This document shows positions 10,255 to 17,566 of a DNA stretch of 64,000 bases, piece by piece. This DNA is from JACPNO01 sp963825405 (lineage in GTDB: Bacteria; Acidobacteriota; Terriglobia; Bryobacterales; Bryobacteraceae). The stretch's first letter is position 1. Every line of letters starts with the position of its first letter. The notes below the pieces were generated by a model. That model saw nothing but the letters and a program-made list of their open reading frames with translations, searched no databases and was not told the DNA's origin. The translations under genes and the position numbers were made by a program. The stretch spans positions 496,001 to 560,000 of the forward strand of contig CAWGTB010000003.1 in the NCBI GenBank assembly GCA_963825405.1. The letters are read 5' to 3'.

Positions 10255-10747
10255 TCAGCGCTGGTCGTGACAAAGCAGGCAGTCGATCGACGTCGCCTTG
10301 GCGCGGTGGCACTCCAAACAGCCTGCCATCGAAATATCTTTTTCGCGCCGCAGTATGTCCTGCTGCGCGACCTTGCCGTGACACGTCTCGCAGGTAACGC
10401 CCTCGACGCGCGATATGTTTCCTGTGATTGAACGATACCCAGTCCGGCACGCGATACACCGGCGCCCACGGCACGCGTTTGCCTTCGGCGTCGAGCGCCG
10501 CAAGTTTCTGAATGTGCGGGCTGTCCGTTTTGACGCTGGCATGACACGTCATGCAAACGGCGGTCTTGGGCAGCGTCATGAAATCGCCCGGCTCCGGATT
10601 GGGATGGCACTGGGCGCATTTCAAGCCGAGGCTGACGTGGGTTTTGTGGCTGTATGGCAGCGGCTGTTCGGGAGCCGGCCGGGCGAACTTTGCATCCGGT
10701 AGCTGCGCCAACGCCACGGCCGCGGTCAGCGTCAATGCCCATCGCAT
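10255..10747 (-). CDS. exported pentaheme cytochrome c (one frameshift)
   Basis: A signal peptide (MRWALTLTAAVALAQ) is followed by five C-x-x-C-H heme sites in about 165 residues: CAQCH, CMTCH, CETCH, CLECH and CLLCH. Extra histidines (YSHKTH, FNHRKH) could be distal ligands, as in class III cytochromes and the NapC/cytochrome c7-like group. The frame breaks once near 10410, between FNHRKHIAR and VEGVTCETCHGK. Removing one base joins the two halves and gives the stop at 10255. It sits between the polytopic membrane protein and the FMN oxidase on the same strand with short gaps, which suggests a periplasmic electron relay between them. Confidence 0.88.
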
Positions 10748-10778
10748 CCGAACGATGTTACCACCCGCGCGGCGAAGT

Positions 10779-11933
10779 TTACCGGCGCAGGCGATGCATC
10801 CACTCGCCCCAGGCGATACCCATTCGCGTCGTTGCGACCGCGGCGGCCAGTGCCAGCGCCATGCGCAGCCAGAACTGCGCCGTGGACTGCTCGACTTGCG
10901 TGAACACGTTGCGGGCCCAGTCCGATGTGGGCGGAAGGAAGAAAGGGAAATAGTTGGTTCCGAAAAACCAGTTGCGCGAGGCCGGCGACATCAGGAAATT
11001 CGCGAACGGCCACTGCGCGGCGAGAAATGCCACGAGGAACGTCGAGCCCAGCGCCAGTGCCTGCATCCACGGCTTCCGGCCTGTCATGCGCTGCCGTACC
11101 AGATCGCAGGCGATTGCCGGCACGATCAGCAGCATTGGGAAGTCAGGCGGGATCAGATGCGTTACCTGAAAATACACCGGCCCGAGTTTGGGCTCGGCCG
11201 GCACCAGCGGCAGAATCCAAATAAAAAGCAGGTGCCAAAAGGTATAGATCGCGGTGACGATCGTGCACGCCCAGCGCTGCGGTAGCACGCGCGAAGTAAC
11301 GCCCAGCCAAACGGGCGCCGTAAGGGCCATCACCAGGTAAAAGCGCGCGCCATGCATGTAATTGCGAAACGTCATCTCCTGCATGATGCCCACCGTCAAG
11401 CCGAACATGAAAACCAGCGCGTAATACATCAGGGCTTGCAGCTTGACCCGCGACTCCCCATAGGCCCGGTTCAACGCCGGCAGAATCAGCACCAGCGTCC
11501 CGAAGCGGATACCGACGAGCCCGAACGCAAGTAGGATATGCGGCGGGCTGAGAATCTTGACGTCGAGTCCGTACGCGTTGTGCCACCAGTTGTCGAAGGG
11601 CGCCGACGTGATCATGGCGATCGCGCCCCACGCGCAAAGGAACGCACCGAGCGGGCCACGAAATCCCCAAATGGAAACTGAAGCGTCGGCCAGATAAGTT
11701 TCGCGTCCGTAGGTGATGGCCAGGATCAGGTATCCCGAAGTGACCCCCGCCAGGATTCCGCCGAGGTAGATCAGAATATGAGGCGCGGTCCAAAAGGTGT
11801 CGCGGCCCACGCTTTCGTGCCAGGAAATGTCCCAGACGCCGCCAACGACGCCGCACGTAATGGCTGCAACGGCACTCCAGATGTACCAGGGGACGACGAC
11901 AGCGCGAGCCTCGGCGACCGCAACCGCTTGCAT
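10779..11933 (-). CDS. polytopic membrane protein with duplicated W-H...D...PHIL motif, unknown family
   Basis: About 384 aa with roughly ten hydrophobic helices and no family I can name. Two segments resemble each other. One has WDISWHESVGRD then APHILIYLGG (about residues 35-60). The other has FDNWWHNAYGLD then SPPHILLAFG (about 110-140). Both keep an aromatic-Asp, W-H, G-x-D and P-H-I-L, which looks like a duplicated helix pair with possible metal or heme ligands. Further histidines are in FWHLLFIWILP and NYMHGARF. Start ATG 11933 (AAGG upstream) is preferred over ATG 11996, which would run into the divergent ferredoxin promoter. The gene leads the operon with the pentaheme cytochrome and FMN oxidase, suggesting a membrane electron-transfer partner; that role is inferred. 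Confidence 0.75.
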   Translation of the reverse strand: MQAVAVAEARAVVVPWYIWSAVAAITCGVVGGVWDISWHESVGRDTFWTAPHILIYLGGILAGVTSGYLILAITYGRETYLADASVSIWGFRGPLGAFLCAWGAIAMITSAPFDNWWHNAYGLDVKILSPPHILLAFGLVGIRFGTLVLILPALNRAYGESRVKLQALMYYALVFMFGLTVGIMQEMTFRNYMHGARFYLVMALTAPVWLGVTSRVLPQRWACTIVTAIYTFWHLLFIWILPLVPAEPKLGPVYFQVTHLIPPDFPMLLIVPAIACDLVRQRMTGRKPWMQALALGSTFLVAFLAAQWPFANFLMSPASRNWFFGTNYFPFFLPPTSDWARNVFTQVEQSTAQFWLRMALALAAAVATTRMGIAWGEWMHRLRR

Positions 11934-12005
11934 ACCTTGAGAATATCCGATTTCGACGGCTGCCGATTCAGGCGGTCCGCCTCTCACCTGTGGCATAATT
12001 TTTAC

Positions 12006-12353
12006 ATGGCCACATTAGTCGTGAAGATGGAGCCCAAATCCGAGGGCATCCTCACGCCACGGAAGAAGAAGCCCAAGGAGTTGGCCGTCATTACGGAGTG
12101 CTGCACGGGCTGCGCCGGATCGCCCGCTTGCGTTCCGTATTGTCCGGTAGCCGATTGCATGTACTGGGTGCCGGACGAAGATCATCGGCCTTTCGGCCGC
12201 ATCGAAGTCGATGCCGCGCTCTGCATCGGCTGCAAGAAATGCGTCAGCAAAGGTCCCGACGGCGCGTTTCTGGACGGCTGTCCCTGGGACGCGATCGAAA
12301 TGGTGGCTATCGAAGAAGTGGAAGCGCAACTCGGCGTCAAGTTTACGGTTTAA
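12006..12353 (+). CDS. ferredoxin, two 4Fe-4S sites, atypical spacing
   Basis: 115 aa electron carrier. The N-terminal cluster region reads ECCTGCAGSPACVPYCPVAD; the second is CIGCKKC followed twelve residues later by GCPWD. The long spacing before the last Cys differs from the usual C-x2-C-x2-C-x3-C-P. The Lys-rich start (TPRKKKPKEL) could be a docking surface. No ribosome binding site precedes the ATG, and a CATAAT box ends only about seven bases upstream, so a leaderless or very short leader transcript is possible. It is divergent from the membrane-protein/cytochrome operon and ten bases before the STAS gene. The redox partner is unknown. Confidence 0.85.
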   Translation: MATLVVKMEPKSEGILTPRKKKPKELAVITECCTGCAGSPACVPYCPVADCMYWVPDEDHRPFGRIEVDAALCIGCKKCVSKGPDGAFLDGCPWDAIEMVAIEEVEAQLGVKFTV

Positions 12354-12363
12354 CTCGAAACTC

Positions 12364-12768
12364 ATGCCTATCGAATTTCATCAGCGGGAACATGAAGGCG
12401 TAGCCATCATCGACATCAAAGGCCGTCTGACGGTGGGCGATGAAGCCACGCAATTTCGCGAGTACCTGGGTAAGAACCTGGCCGCGAGTGACGGCAAAAC
12501 CATCCTGAATATGCAAGGCGTCGACTACGTGGATTCTACCGGCCTGGGCGCGCTGGTCATGGTCTTCACCACGCAGCAGAAGGCCGGGGGCAGAATCAAG
12601 CTGCTCAACCTGGCGCGCCGTCAGATCGAACTGTTGGTGATGACCAAGCTCGCCACCGTGTTCGAAATTTTCGACGACGAGCAGGATGCTGTCAACAGTT
12701 TCTTCCCGGATCGCAAATTGAAGAAGTTCGACATCCTGAACTTCGTCAAGGCCATGAAGGAAGAATAG
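12364..12768 (+). CDS. STAS-domain anti-sigma factor antagonist
   Basis: 134 aa, SpoIIAA/RsbV type. The core has VAIIDIKGRLTVGDE and, at the phosphorylation loop, VDYVDSTGLGALVM with the conserved D-S-T/S-G-L-G where the Ser is normally phosphorylated by an anti-sigma kinase. The C-terminus is extended (KLKKFDILNFVKAMKEE) compared with minimal 100-110 aa members. It lies between ferredoxin and thioredoxin-like genes, with 7-10 base gaps, so it belongs to that plus-strand run. Cognate kinase and sigma factor are not adjacent. A SpoIIE-type phosphatase at 42.3 kb and a second STAS protein at 52.3 kb are possible partners elsewhere. Confidence 0.9.
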   Translation: MPIEFHQREHEGVAIIDIKGRLTVGDEATQFREYLGKNLAASDGKTILNMQGVDYVDSTGLGALVMVFTTQQKAGGRIKLLNLARRQIELLVMTKLATVFEIFDDEQDAVNSFFPDRKLKKFDILNFVKAMKEE

Positions 12769-12775
12769 CCGGGCC

Positions 12776-13277
12776 ATGGCATCGGCGAAACAACCGCGCA
12801 CGCTGCAGGCAGGCGCGCACGCTCCCGAGTTCGATTTACCAGTGCTCGACGGCAAGGCCAGGCAAAATCTCGCCGGCGCGCTGGCGTCTGGTCCCGTGCT
12901 ACTGGCGTTTTTCAAGGTGACGTGCCCTACCTGCCAACTCACGCTGCCTTTCATTGAGCGCATGTATAAAGGCGCAAAGAAGGGCGTCGACGCGGATGTT
13001 CGCCGTTTCCCAGGACGATGCCGAAGCGACGCGCGAGTTCAATCAGGAATTCGGGATTACCATGCCGACTTTGCTGGATGGCGAAAAGCAGGGCTATCCA
13101 GCGAGCAATGCCTACGGCCTGACCAACGTGCCGTCGCTGTTTTTAGTCGAGCCAAACGGGAATATTTCCTGGTCGCTGATCGGTTTCCACAAGAAAGAGC
13201 TGGAAGCGCTGGGCGCTAGGGTAGGCGTCAACCCGTTTCGACCGGGCGAAAACGTCCCGGAGATGAAGGGCGGTTGA
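12776..13277 (+). CDS. TlpA/peroxiredoxin-like thioredoxin-fold protein (one frameshift)
   Basis: Thioredoxin-fold protein of about 166 aa. It starts with AGAHAPEFDLPVLDG, as in AhpC/TSA and TlpA proteins, and carries a redox pair CPTC in FFKVTCPTCQLTLPF (about residue 60), as in ResA/TlpA. The second half has SQDDAEATREFNQEFG, PTLLDGEKQGYP and NVPSLFLVEPNG with the cis-proline. The halves are in different frames. Removing one G at about 12994 joins KGAKKGVDA to MFAVSQDD. No signal peptide is seen, so it is probably cytoplasmic. The neighbours are STAS, ferredoxin and NuoI genes, which suggests a redox-linked unit. Confidence 0.85.
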
Positions 13278-13327
13278 GGTTCCAAAAATTAGGCGCCGGT
13301 CGGACGCCAAGTTACGATAACGAATAG

Positions 13328-13828
13328 ATGCCCAATCCCCTAGCAGAGTTGGTTCAAACCGCGGCGGCCCTGGCCAAGGGCATGAGCGTCACTTTCGGCG
13401 AAATGATGTCGCCGACGGTCACGGAGAATTATCCTGACGAACCGCCCAAACTCGAGCAGCGTTATCGCGGCGTGCATGTGCTGCAGCGCGACGTAAATGG
13501 CATGGAGAAGTGCGTGGCCTGCTTTCTGTGCGCGGCGGCGTGTCCCTCCAACTGTATCTATATAGAAGCGGCAGAAAACACCGAGACCACCCGCATCAGC
13601 GGCGGCGAGCGCTACGCCAAGGTTTACAACATCGATTACAACCGCTGCATTTTCTGCGGATACTGCGTCGAGGCCTGCCCCACCGACGCCATTACGCATG
13701 GCCACGGCTTTGAGGTGGCGAGCTATAACACGTCCACCCTGGTGAAGCGCAAGGAAGACATGCTGGCGCCGATTCCGGCAGGCGCGAAGCCGCCGGTGAT
13801 TGCGACCGAGCCCGCAGCCGGACATTAG
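13328..13828 (+). CDS. nuoI: NuoI-like 8Fe ferredoxin subunit of complex I
   Basis: 166 aa, the normal length for NADH:quinone oxidoreductase subunit I, which carries clusters N6a and N6b in the hydrophilic arm. Two canonical motifs are present: CVACFLCAAACPSNCI (about 59-74) and CIFCGYCVEACPTDAI (about 101-116). The N-terminal amphipathic helix precedes the P-x-V-T-E-N-Y-P-D-E-P-P region typical of NuoI. No other nuo gene lies nearby, so it is either an orphan copy or a complex encoded in pieces. The next 150 bases (13829-13981) show no gene. Confidence 0.9.
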   Translation: MPNPLAELVQTAAALAKGMSVTFGEMMSPTVTENYPDEPPKLEQRYRGVHVLQRDVNGMEKCVACFLCAAACPSNCIYIEAAENTETTRISGGERYAKVYNIDYNRCIFCGYCVEACPTDAITHGHGFEVASYNTSTLVKRKEDMLAPIPAGAKPPVIATEPAAGH

Positions 13829-13981
13829 CCACGCAGAGGCGGGTTTCAAACCCGATCTTTTCACTCATCCACCCTAAATTCAGTCGTTTGGCAGCCTTGA
13901 CAAACGTTTTCTTGCGAGACGACCATAACATAGCGCGACCAAACGCGTCTTACCAGCATCCAACGGCGTATCGGGTGACTC

Positions 13982-14641
13982 ATGTTTTCGGCGATCAGAG
14001 AGCAGATCGACACGATTTTCCGGGAAGATCCCGCCGCCAAGAGTGTCGTCGAAATCATTCTCTGTTACCCCGGTTTTCAGGCGATTCTGATGCACCGCCT
14101 GTCGCATCGGCTGTATCGCGCCCAGGTGCCCCTGCTGCCCCGCGTGCTTTCGCAGATTTCGCGTTTCTTCACGGGAATTGAAATTCACCCCGGCGCGCGT
14201 ATCGGCCGGCGCTTTTTCATCGATCACGGCATGGGCGTGGTGATCGGCGAGACATCCGAAATTGGCGACGACTGCCTGTTCTACCAGGGTGTAACTCTCG
14301 GCGGCACCGGCAATGAAAAAGGCAAACGCCATCCCACGCTCGGCAACCGGGTAGTTGTTGGCACCGGCGCCAAAATTCTGGGTAGCATTCGGATTGGGGA
14401 CGACGTCAAAGTGGGCGCCGGATCGGTGGTGGTCCACCCGGTGCCGGACAAATCGACCGTCGTCGGCATTCCAGGCCGAGTGGTGCGGACGCGCGATTCC
14501 AACGGCGTGCTCGAGCACGGCAAGCTCCCCGACCCCGAAGGCCAGGCCATCGACGAGCTCAAGCAGCGCGTGAGCGATCTGGAAACGCAGCTTCGCTTTC
14601 TGGCCGAGCGCCTGGAGCTCGAAACCATCCGCAAGTCATGA
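13982..14641 (+). CDS. cysE: serine O-acetyltransferase
   Basis: Makes O-acetylserine from serine and acetyl-CoA, the first step of cysteine biosynthesis. At 219 aa it matches the short CysE form. The N-terminal helices are followed by left-handed parallel beta-helix hexapeptide repeats: IEIHPGARIGRRFFIDHGMG, VVIGETSEIGDDC, GVTLGGTGNEKGKRHPTLGN, VVVGTGAKILGSIRIGDDVK and AGSVVVHPVPD. The His in DHGMGVVIGET and in GKRHPT are the catalytic and binding residues. A C-terminal coiled coil (AIDELKQRVSDLETQLRFL) is longer than usual. Its stop overlaps the start of the next gene in ATGA, so the two are probably co-translated. Confidence 0.93.
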   Translation: MFSAIREQIDTIFREDPAAKSVVEIILCYPGFQAILMHRLSHRLYRAQVPLLPRVLSQISRFFTGIEIHPGARIGRRFFIDHGMGVVIGETSEIGDDCLFYQGVTLGGTGNEKGKRHPTLGNRVVVGTGAKILGSIRIGDDVKVGAGSVVVHPVPDKSTVVGIPGRVVRTRDSNGVLEHGKLPDPEGQAIDELKQRVSDLETQLRFLAERLELETIRKS

Positions 14642-15234
14642 AGCTGCTGCTGGCAGGCTTGCTGCTCGCCGGCTGCGCCGTGGCCGAGACCTGGTCCTAC
14701 TGGATCGAACCCTGCACTCCTGATCTTGCCAAGCAATCCGGCTGCACGTCCGCCGATGCGGAGCTCGGAGTGTGGGCTCTGGAGGCCTGGCAGAAAGCAT
14801 CTGGGGGCGAGTTGCGGGTGATCGCGGCTTCCGACGAAAACCGGGCGCGCATCCGCATTTATTGGGCGTGGGGAACGCAATCGCTCTACGGCGAGGCGCG
14901 TCCGATTGTGGTCGAAGGCAAGCGCGGCGCGGCTGTTTTCGTCATCCCTGATATGGCGCGCCTCGGTCCCGATATTGACGAGGTGGCCAAACGCGATCCG
15001 CTATTCCGCGACACCGTGGTCTATCTAACCTGCTTGCATGAGAGCGGCCATGCGCTCGGCCTGCCGCACACCGCGCAATTCGAAGACATCATGTATAGCT
15101 TCGGATTTGGCGGCGATATCGTTGAGTATTTTGGGCGTTACCGGCGTGAGCTTACTGCTCGCAAGGGCATCCCGGACCATTCGGGAATTTCGCCTGCGGA
15201 CCGCGACAAACTGGCAGCCGTTTTCAAAAAATAA
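14638..15234 (+). CDS. secreted matrixin-like zinc metalloprotease
   Basis: A 16-residue signal peptide (LLLAGLLLAGCAVAE) precedes a compact metzincin-type domain. The zinc site CLHESGHALGLPHT (about residues 135-148) matches H-E-x-x-H-x-x-G-x-x-H, with a methionine in DIMYSFGF just after, as in the Met-turn. There is no propeptide or C-terminal domain, so at 198 aa it is a minimal matrixin. The cysteine at the end of the signal (AGCAV) might make it a lipoprotein. It overlaps cysE by four bases. The natural substrate is unknown. Confidence 0.85.
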   Translation: MKLLLAGLLLAGCAVAETWSYWIEPCTPDLAKQSGCTSADAELGVWALEAWQKASGGELRVIAASDENRARIRIYWAWGTQSLYGEARPIVVEGKRGAAVFVIPDMARLGPDIDEVAKRDPLFRDTVVYLTCLHESGHALGLPHTAQFEDIMYSFGFGGDIVEYFGRYRRELTARKGIPDHSGISPADRDKLAAVFKK

Positions 15235-15300
15235 ACGCGGTTGCGCTACCATGGGGGCTTGTCTCAGCCCTTAGCGCGGCTTCGCAGGAACCTGGATTTC

Positions 15301-16479
15301 ATGCCCTCGCCGGTCGCGGAACGCCCTGGGCTGTTGATTCGCGATCCCTTCCGCTACTCCGATATCACCCTGATTATTCCGCCGCCTCTGGTCGAATGTC
15401 TGCAATATTTCGATGGCGAGCGCACCTCGCTGGATCTCCGCGAAAGCCTGGTCCGCGCAACCGGGGACTTGCAGGTGGGCGATCTCGAACAGCATCTGAT
15501 CGACACGCTGAGCGGCAGCGGGTTTCTGGAGGACGAGACCTTCGCGCGCATGAAAGACGAGCGCCATCGCGATTTCGTCGCCGCGCCCAGGCGAGAAGCG
15601 GTCCATGCCGGCGCGGCGTATCCCGATGAAATCGGCGCGCTCAACACCACCATGCAGCGCTACATGGGCGAAGCTGCGGCCGCGACATCGAGCGATGGAT
15701 TGGTCGGAATAGCGGCTCCGCACGTTAGCCCGGAAGGCGGCTGGAATTCCTACCAGGCCGCTTACCGCGCGCTCAGCCCGGATTATAAGGACCGCACGTT
15801 TGTGGTGCTCGGAACGTCGCATTACGGCGCGCCAGAGCGGTTCGGACTGACTCGCAAACCCTTCGTCACGCCGTTCGGCGAGAGCACCGTAGACCTGCCT
15901 CTGGTCGATTGGCTCGCCGCCAAAGCCGAGCCCGCCATTCAAATGGAAGACTATTGCCACGCCGTCGAGCACTCCATCGAATTCCAGGTGCTGTTCTTGC
16001 AGCATCTCTATGGACCTGCCGTGCGCATCCTTCCCATCCTGTGCGGATCGTATGCGCGCAGCATCTACCTTGGTGGAAAGCCGGAGGCAGATGAGGGCGT
16101 GAACAAGTTCCTCGACGCGCTGGGCGAACTGGCGGCGCGCGAAAGCCAGCGGCTCTTGTGGGTGCTGGGCATCGATATGGCGCACATCGGGCGCCGCTAC
16201 GGCGATAATTTTGTGGCGCACGCGGATCGCGGAGAACTCGAAGTAGTGCGTGACCGCGACCACCGCCGCATCGACCGCATCGAGGCCAGCGACGCCGCCG
16301 GCTTCTGGGATCTGGTGCAGGATAATCAGGACGATCTGAAATGGTGCGGCTCCGCACCCCTCTATACGTTTCTGAAAGCGGTACCGCAGGCTCGCGGAAA
16401 GCTGCTGCGCTACGAGCAGTGGAACATCGATCCGCAGAGCGTGGTCAGCTTCGCGGGCATGTCGTTCTCCGCGGTGTGA
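15301..16479 (+). CDS. Memo-family protein (AmmeMemoRadiSam system protein B) with N-terminal extension
   Basis: About 392 aa. The C-terminal 270 residues are the Memo fold, related to class III extradiol dioxygenases: GIAAPHVSPEGGWNSYQAAY, VVLGTSHYGAPERFGLT, YCHAVEHSIEFQVLFLQHLY and GIDMAHIGRRYGD supply the likely metal-site histidines. The first 110 residues (RPGLLIRDPFRYSDITLIIP, then a small winged-helix-like region) resemble the PqqD-like extension found on some homologues. ATG 15301 is chosen because AGGAA lies nine bases upstream. The usual AMMECR1 and radical-SAM partners are not next to it. Biochemical function is unresolved for the whole family. Confidence 0.85.
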   Translation: MPSPVAERPGLLIRDPFRYSDITLIIPPPLVECLQYFDGERTSLDLRESLVRATGDLQVGDLEQHLIDTLSGSGFLEDETFARMKDERHRDFVAAPRREAVHAGAAYPDEIGALNTTMQRYMGEAAAATSSDGLVGIAAPHVSPEGGWNSYQAAYRALSPDYKDRTFVVLGTSHYGAPERFGLTRKPFVTPFGESTVDLPLVDWLAAKAEPAIQMEDYCHAVEHSIEFQVLFLQHLYGPAVRILPILCGSYARSIYLGGKPEADEGVNKFLDALGELAARESQRLLWVLGIDMAHIGRRYGDNFVAHADRGELEVVRDRDHRRIDRIEASDAAGFWDLVQDNQDDLKWCGSAPLYTFLKAVPQARGKLLRYEQWNIDPQSVVSFAGMSFSAV

Positions 16480-16492
16480 TAAAAAGAAACGA

Positions 16493-17566
16493 ATGCTGCG
16501 ACGGACTTTTATGCAAACCACCACTTTGGCTTTAGCCGCTGGCGCAACGGGTCTGGGGGAAGGCATTCGCCTCGGATTCGATACCTATTCCATTCGCGAT
16601 TTTCATTGGAAAGATATCCAGATCATCGAATATGCGGCCGGCCTCAAGCTCGACACCATTCAGATTTCCAGCCTTGAAGATTATGCCAGCCTCGAGCCGG
16701 CCCATCTGCAGAAAGTAAAAGAGCGCGCTGCCAGCCTGGGCATTTCCATCGATGGCGGCATCGGCTGCATCTGCCCGACTTCCAAAAGCTGGAGCGCGAA
16801 ATACGGCGAGCCCCACGAATATGTGCTGAAAGGCATGCAGACTGCCAAGGCCGTGGGCGCGTCCACGATGCGCTGCTACCTGGGTACGCGTGGGGACCGG
16901 CCTGAGCTTGACCGCTGCATTGAAGCCACGATAAAGGTTCTCCGCAGCGTGCGCCAGCAGGCGCTCGACCTGGGCATTCGCATCGGCGTCGAGAATCATG
17001 CTGGCGACATGCAGGCGCGCGAAGTCAAAATCATCATCGAGCAGGCCGGCAAGGATTTCGTCGGCTCCTGCCTGGACACCGGCAATCCGATGTGGGTCGT
17101 CGAGGATCCGCTGCTGACCCTCGAAACGCTAGGCCCGTACGTGGTGACGACGCACATTCGCGACTCGGCGATTTTCGATCATCCGCAGGGTGCGGCAGCG
17201 CAATGGGTGGCGTTGGGCGACGGCTGCTCCATCGACTTTCCGAAATTTCTCGCGACCTATCAGCGGCTCTGCCCCAAAGCCGCGATGCAGCTTGAAATCA
17301 TCACCGGACGTCCGGCGGATGTGCTGCCATTTCTCGAACCGGATTTTTGGAGCGTGTTCCCGAGAGCCAACGCCGCCGAGTTTGCCCGCTTCGTGGCGCT
17401 GGCGCGCAAAGGCCATCCGTACATGGGTCCGATGGTGATCGGCGGGGCGGGGAAGCAGCCGCCGGCGATCGAAGCGGCGCTGAAGGAACAGCAGCGCACC
17501 GATCTCGAACGCAGTTTGGACTACGCCAAGAAAACTCTGAATGCCGGAGTCCGCTGGAAAAGTTAG
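16493..17566 (+). CDS. exported sugar phosphate isomerase/epimerase-like TIM barrel
   Basis: Xylose-isomerase-like TIM-barrel (AP endonuclease 2 superfamily), 357 aa. It has an N-terminal LRRTFMQTTTLALAAGATG signal of Tat type. Barrel marks are IRLGFDTYSIRDFHWKD, VENHAGDMQAREVK with a metal-binding Glu, SCLDTGNPMW, VVTTHIRDSA and QLEIITGRP. These supply the usual Glu/Asp/His/Glu metal set. Exported members are common beside Gfo/Idh proteins in Acidobacteria and Planctomycetes and probably act on sugars or sugar acids. Its stop overlaps the convergent DsbA-like gene by four bases. Confidence 0.87.
   Translation: MLRRTFMQTTTLALAAGATGLGEGIRLGFDTYSIRDFHWKDIQIIEYAAGLKLDTIQISSLEDYASLEPAHLQKVKERAASLGISIDGGIGCICPTSKSWSAKYGEPHEYVLKGMQTAKAVGASTMRCYLGTRGDRPELDRCIEATIKVLRSVRQQALDLGIRIGVENHAGDMQAREVKIIIEQAGKDFVGSCLDTGNPMWVVEDPLLTLETLGPYVVTTHIRDSAIFDHPQGAAAQWVALGDGCSIDFPKFLATYQRLCPKAAMQLEIITGRPADVLPFLEPDFWSVFPRANAAEFARFVALARKGHPYMGPMVIGGAGKQPPAIEAALKEQQRTDLERSLDYAKKTLNAGVRWKS

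Noticed and set aside
10238..10742. N-terminal fusion of the FMN oxidase to the upstream frame
   Set aside because: The upstream part is the out-of-frame reading of the cytochrome gene; ATG 10241 has its own ribosome binding site and a Tat signal.
15271..16566. 431-codon minus-strand open frame opposite the Memo-family gene
   Set aside because: High-GC antisense shadow; the plus strand carries conserved His motifs and a ribosome binding site.
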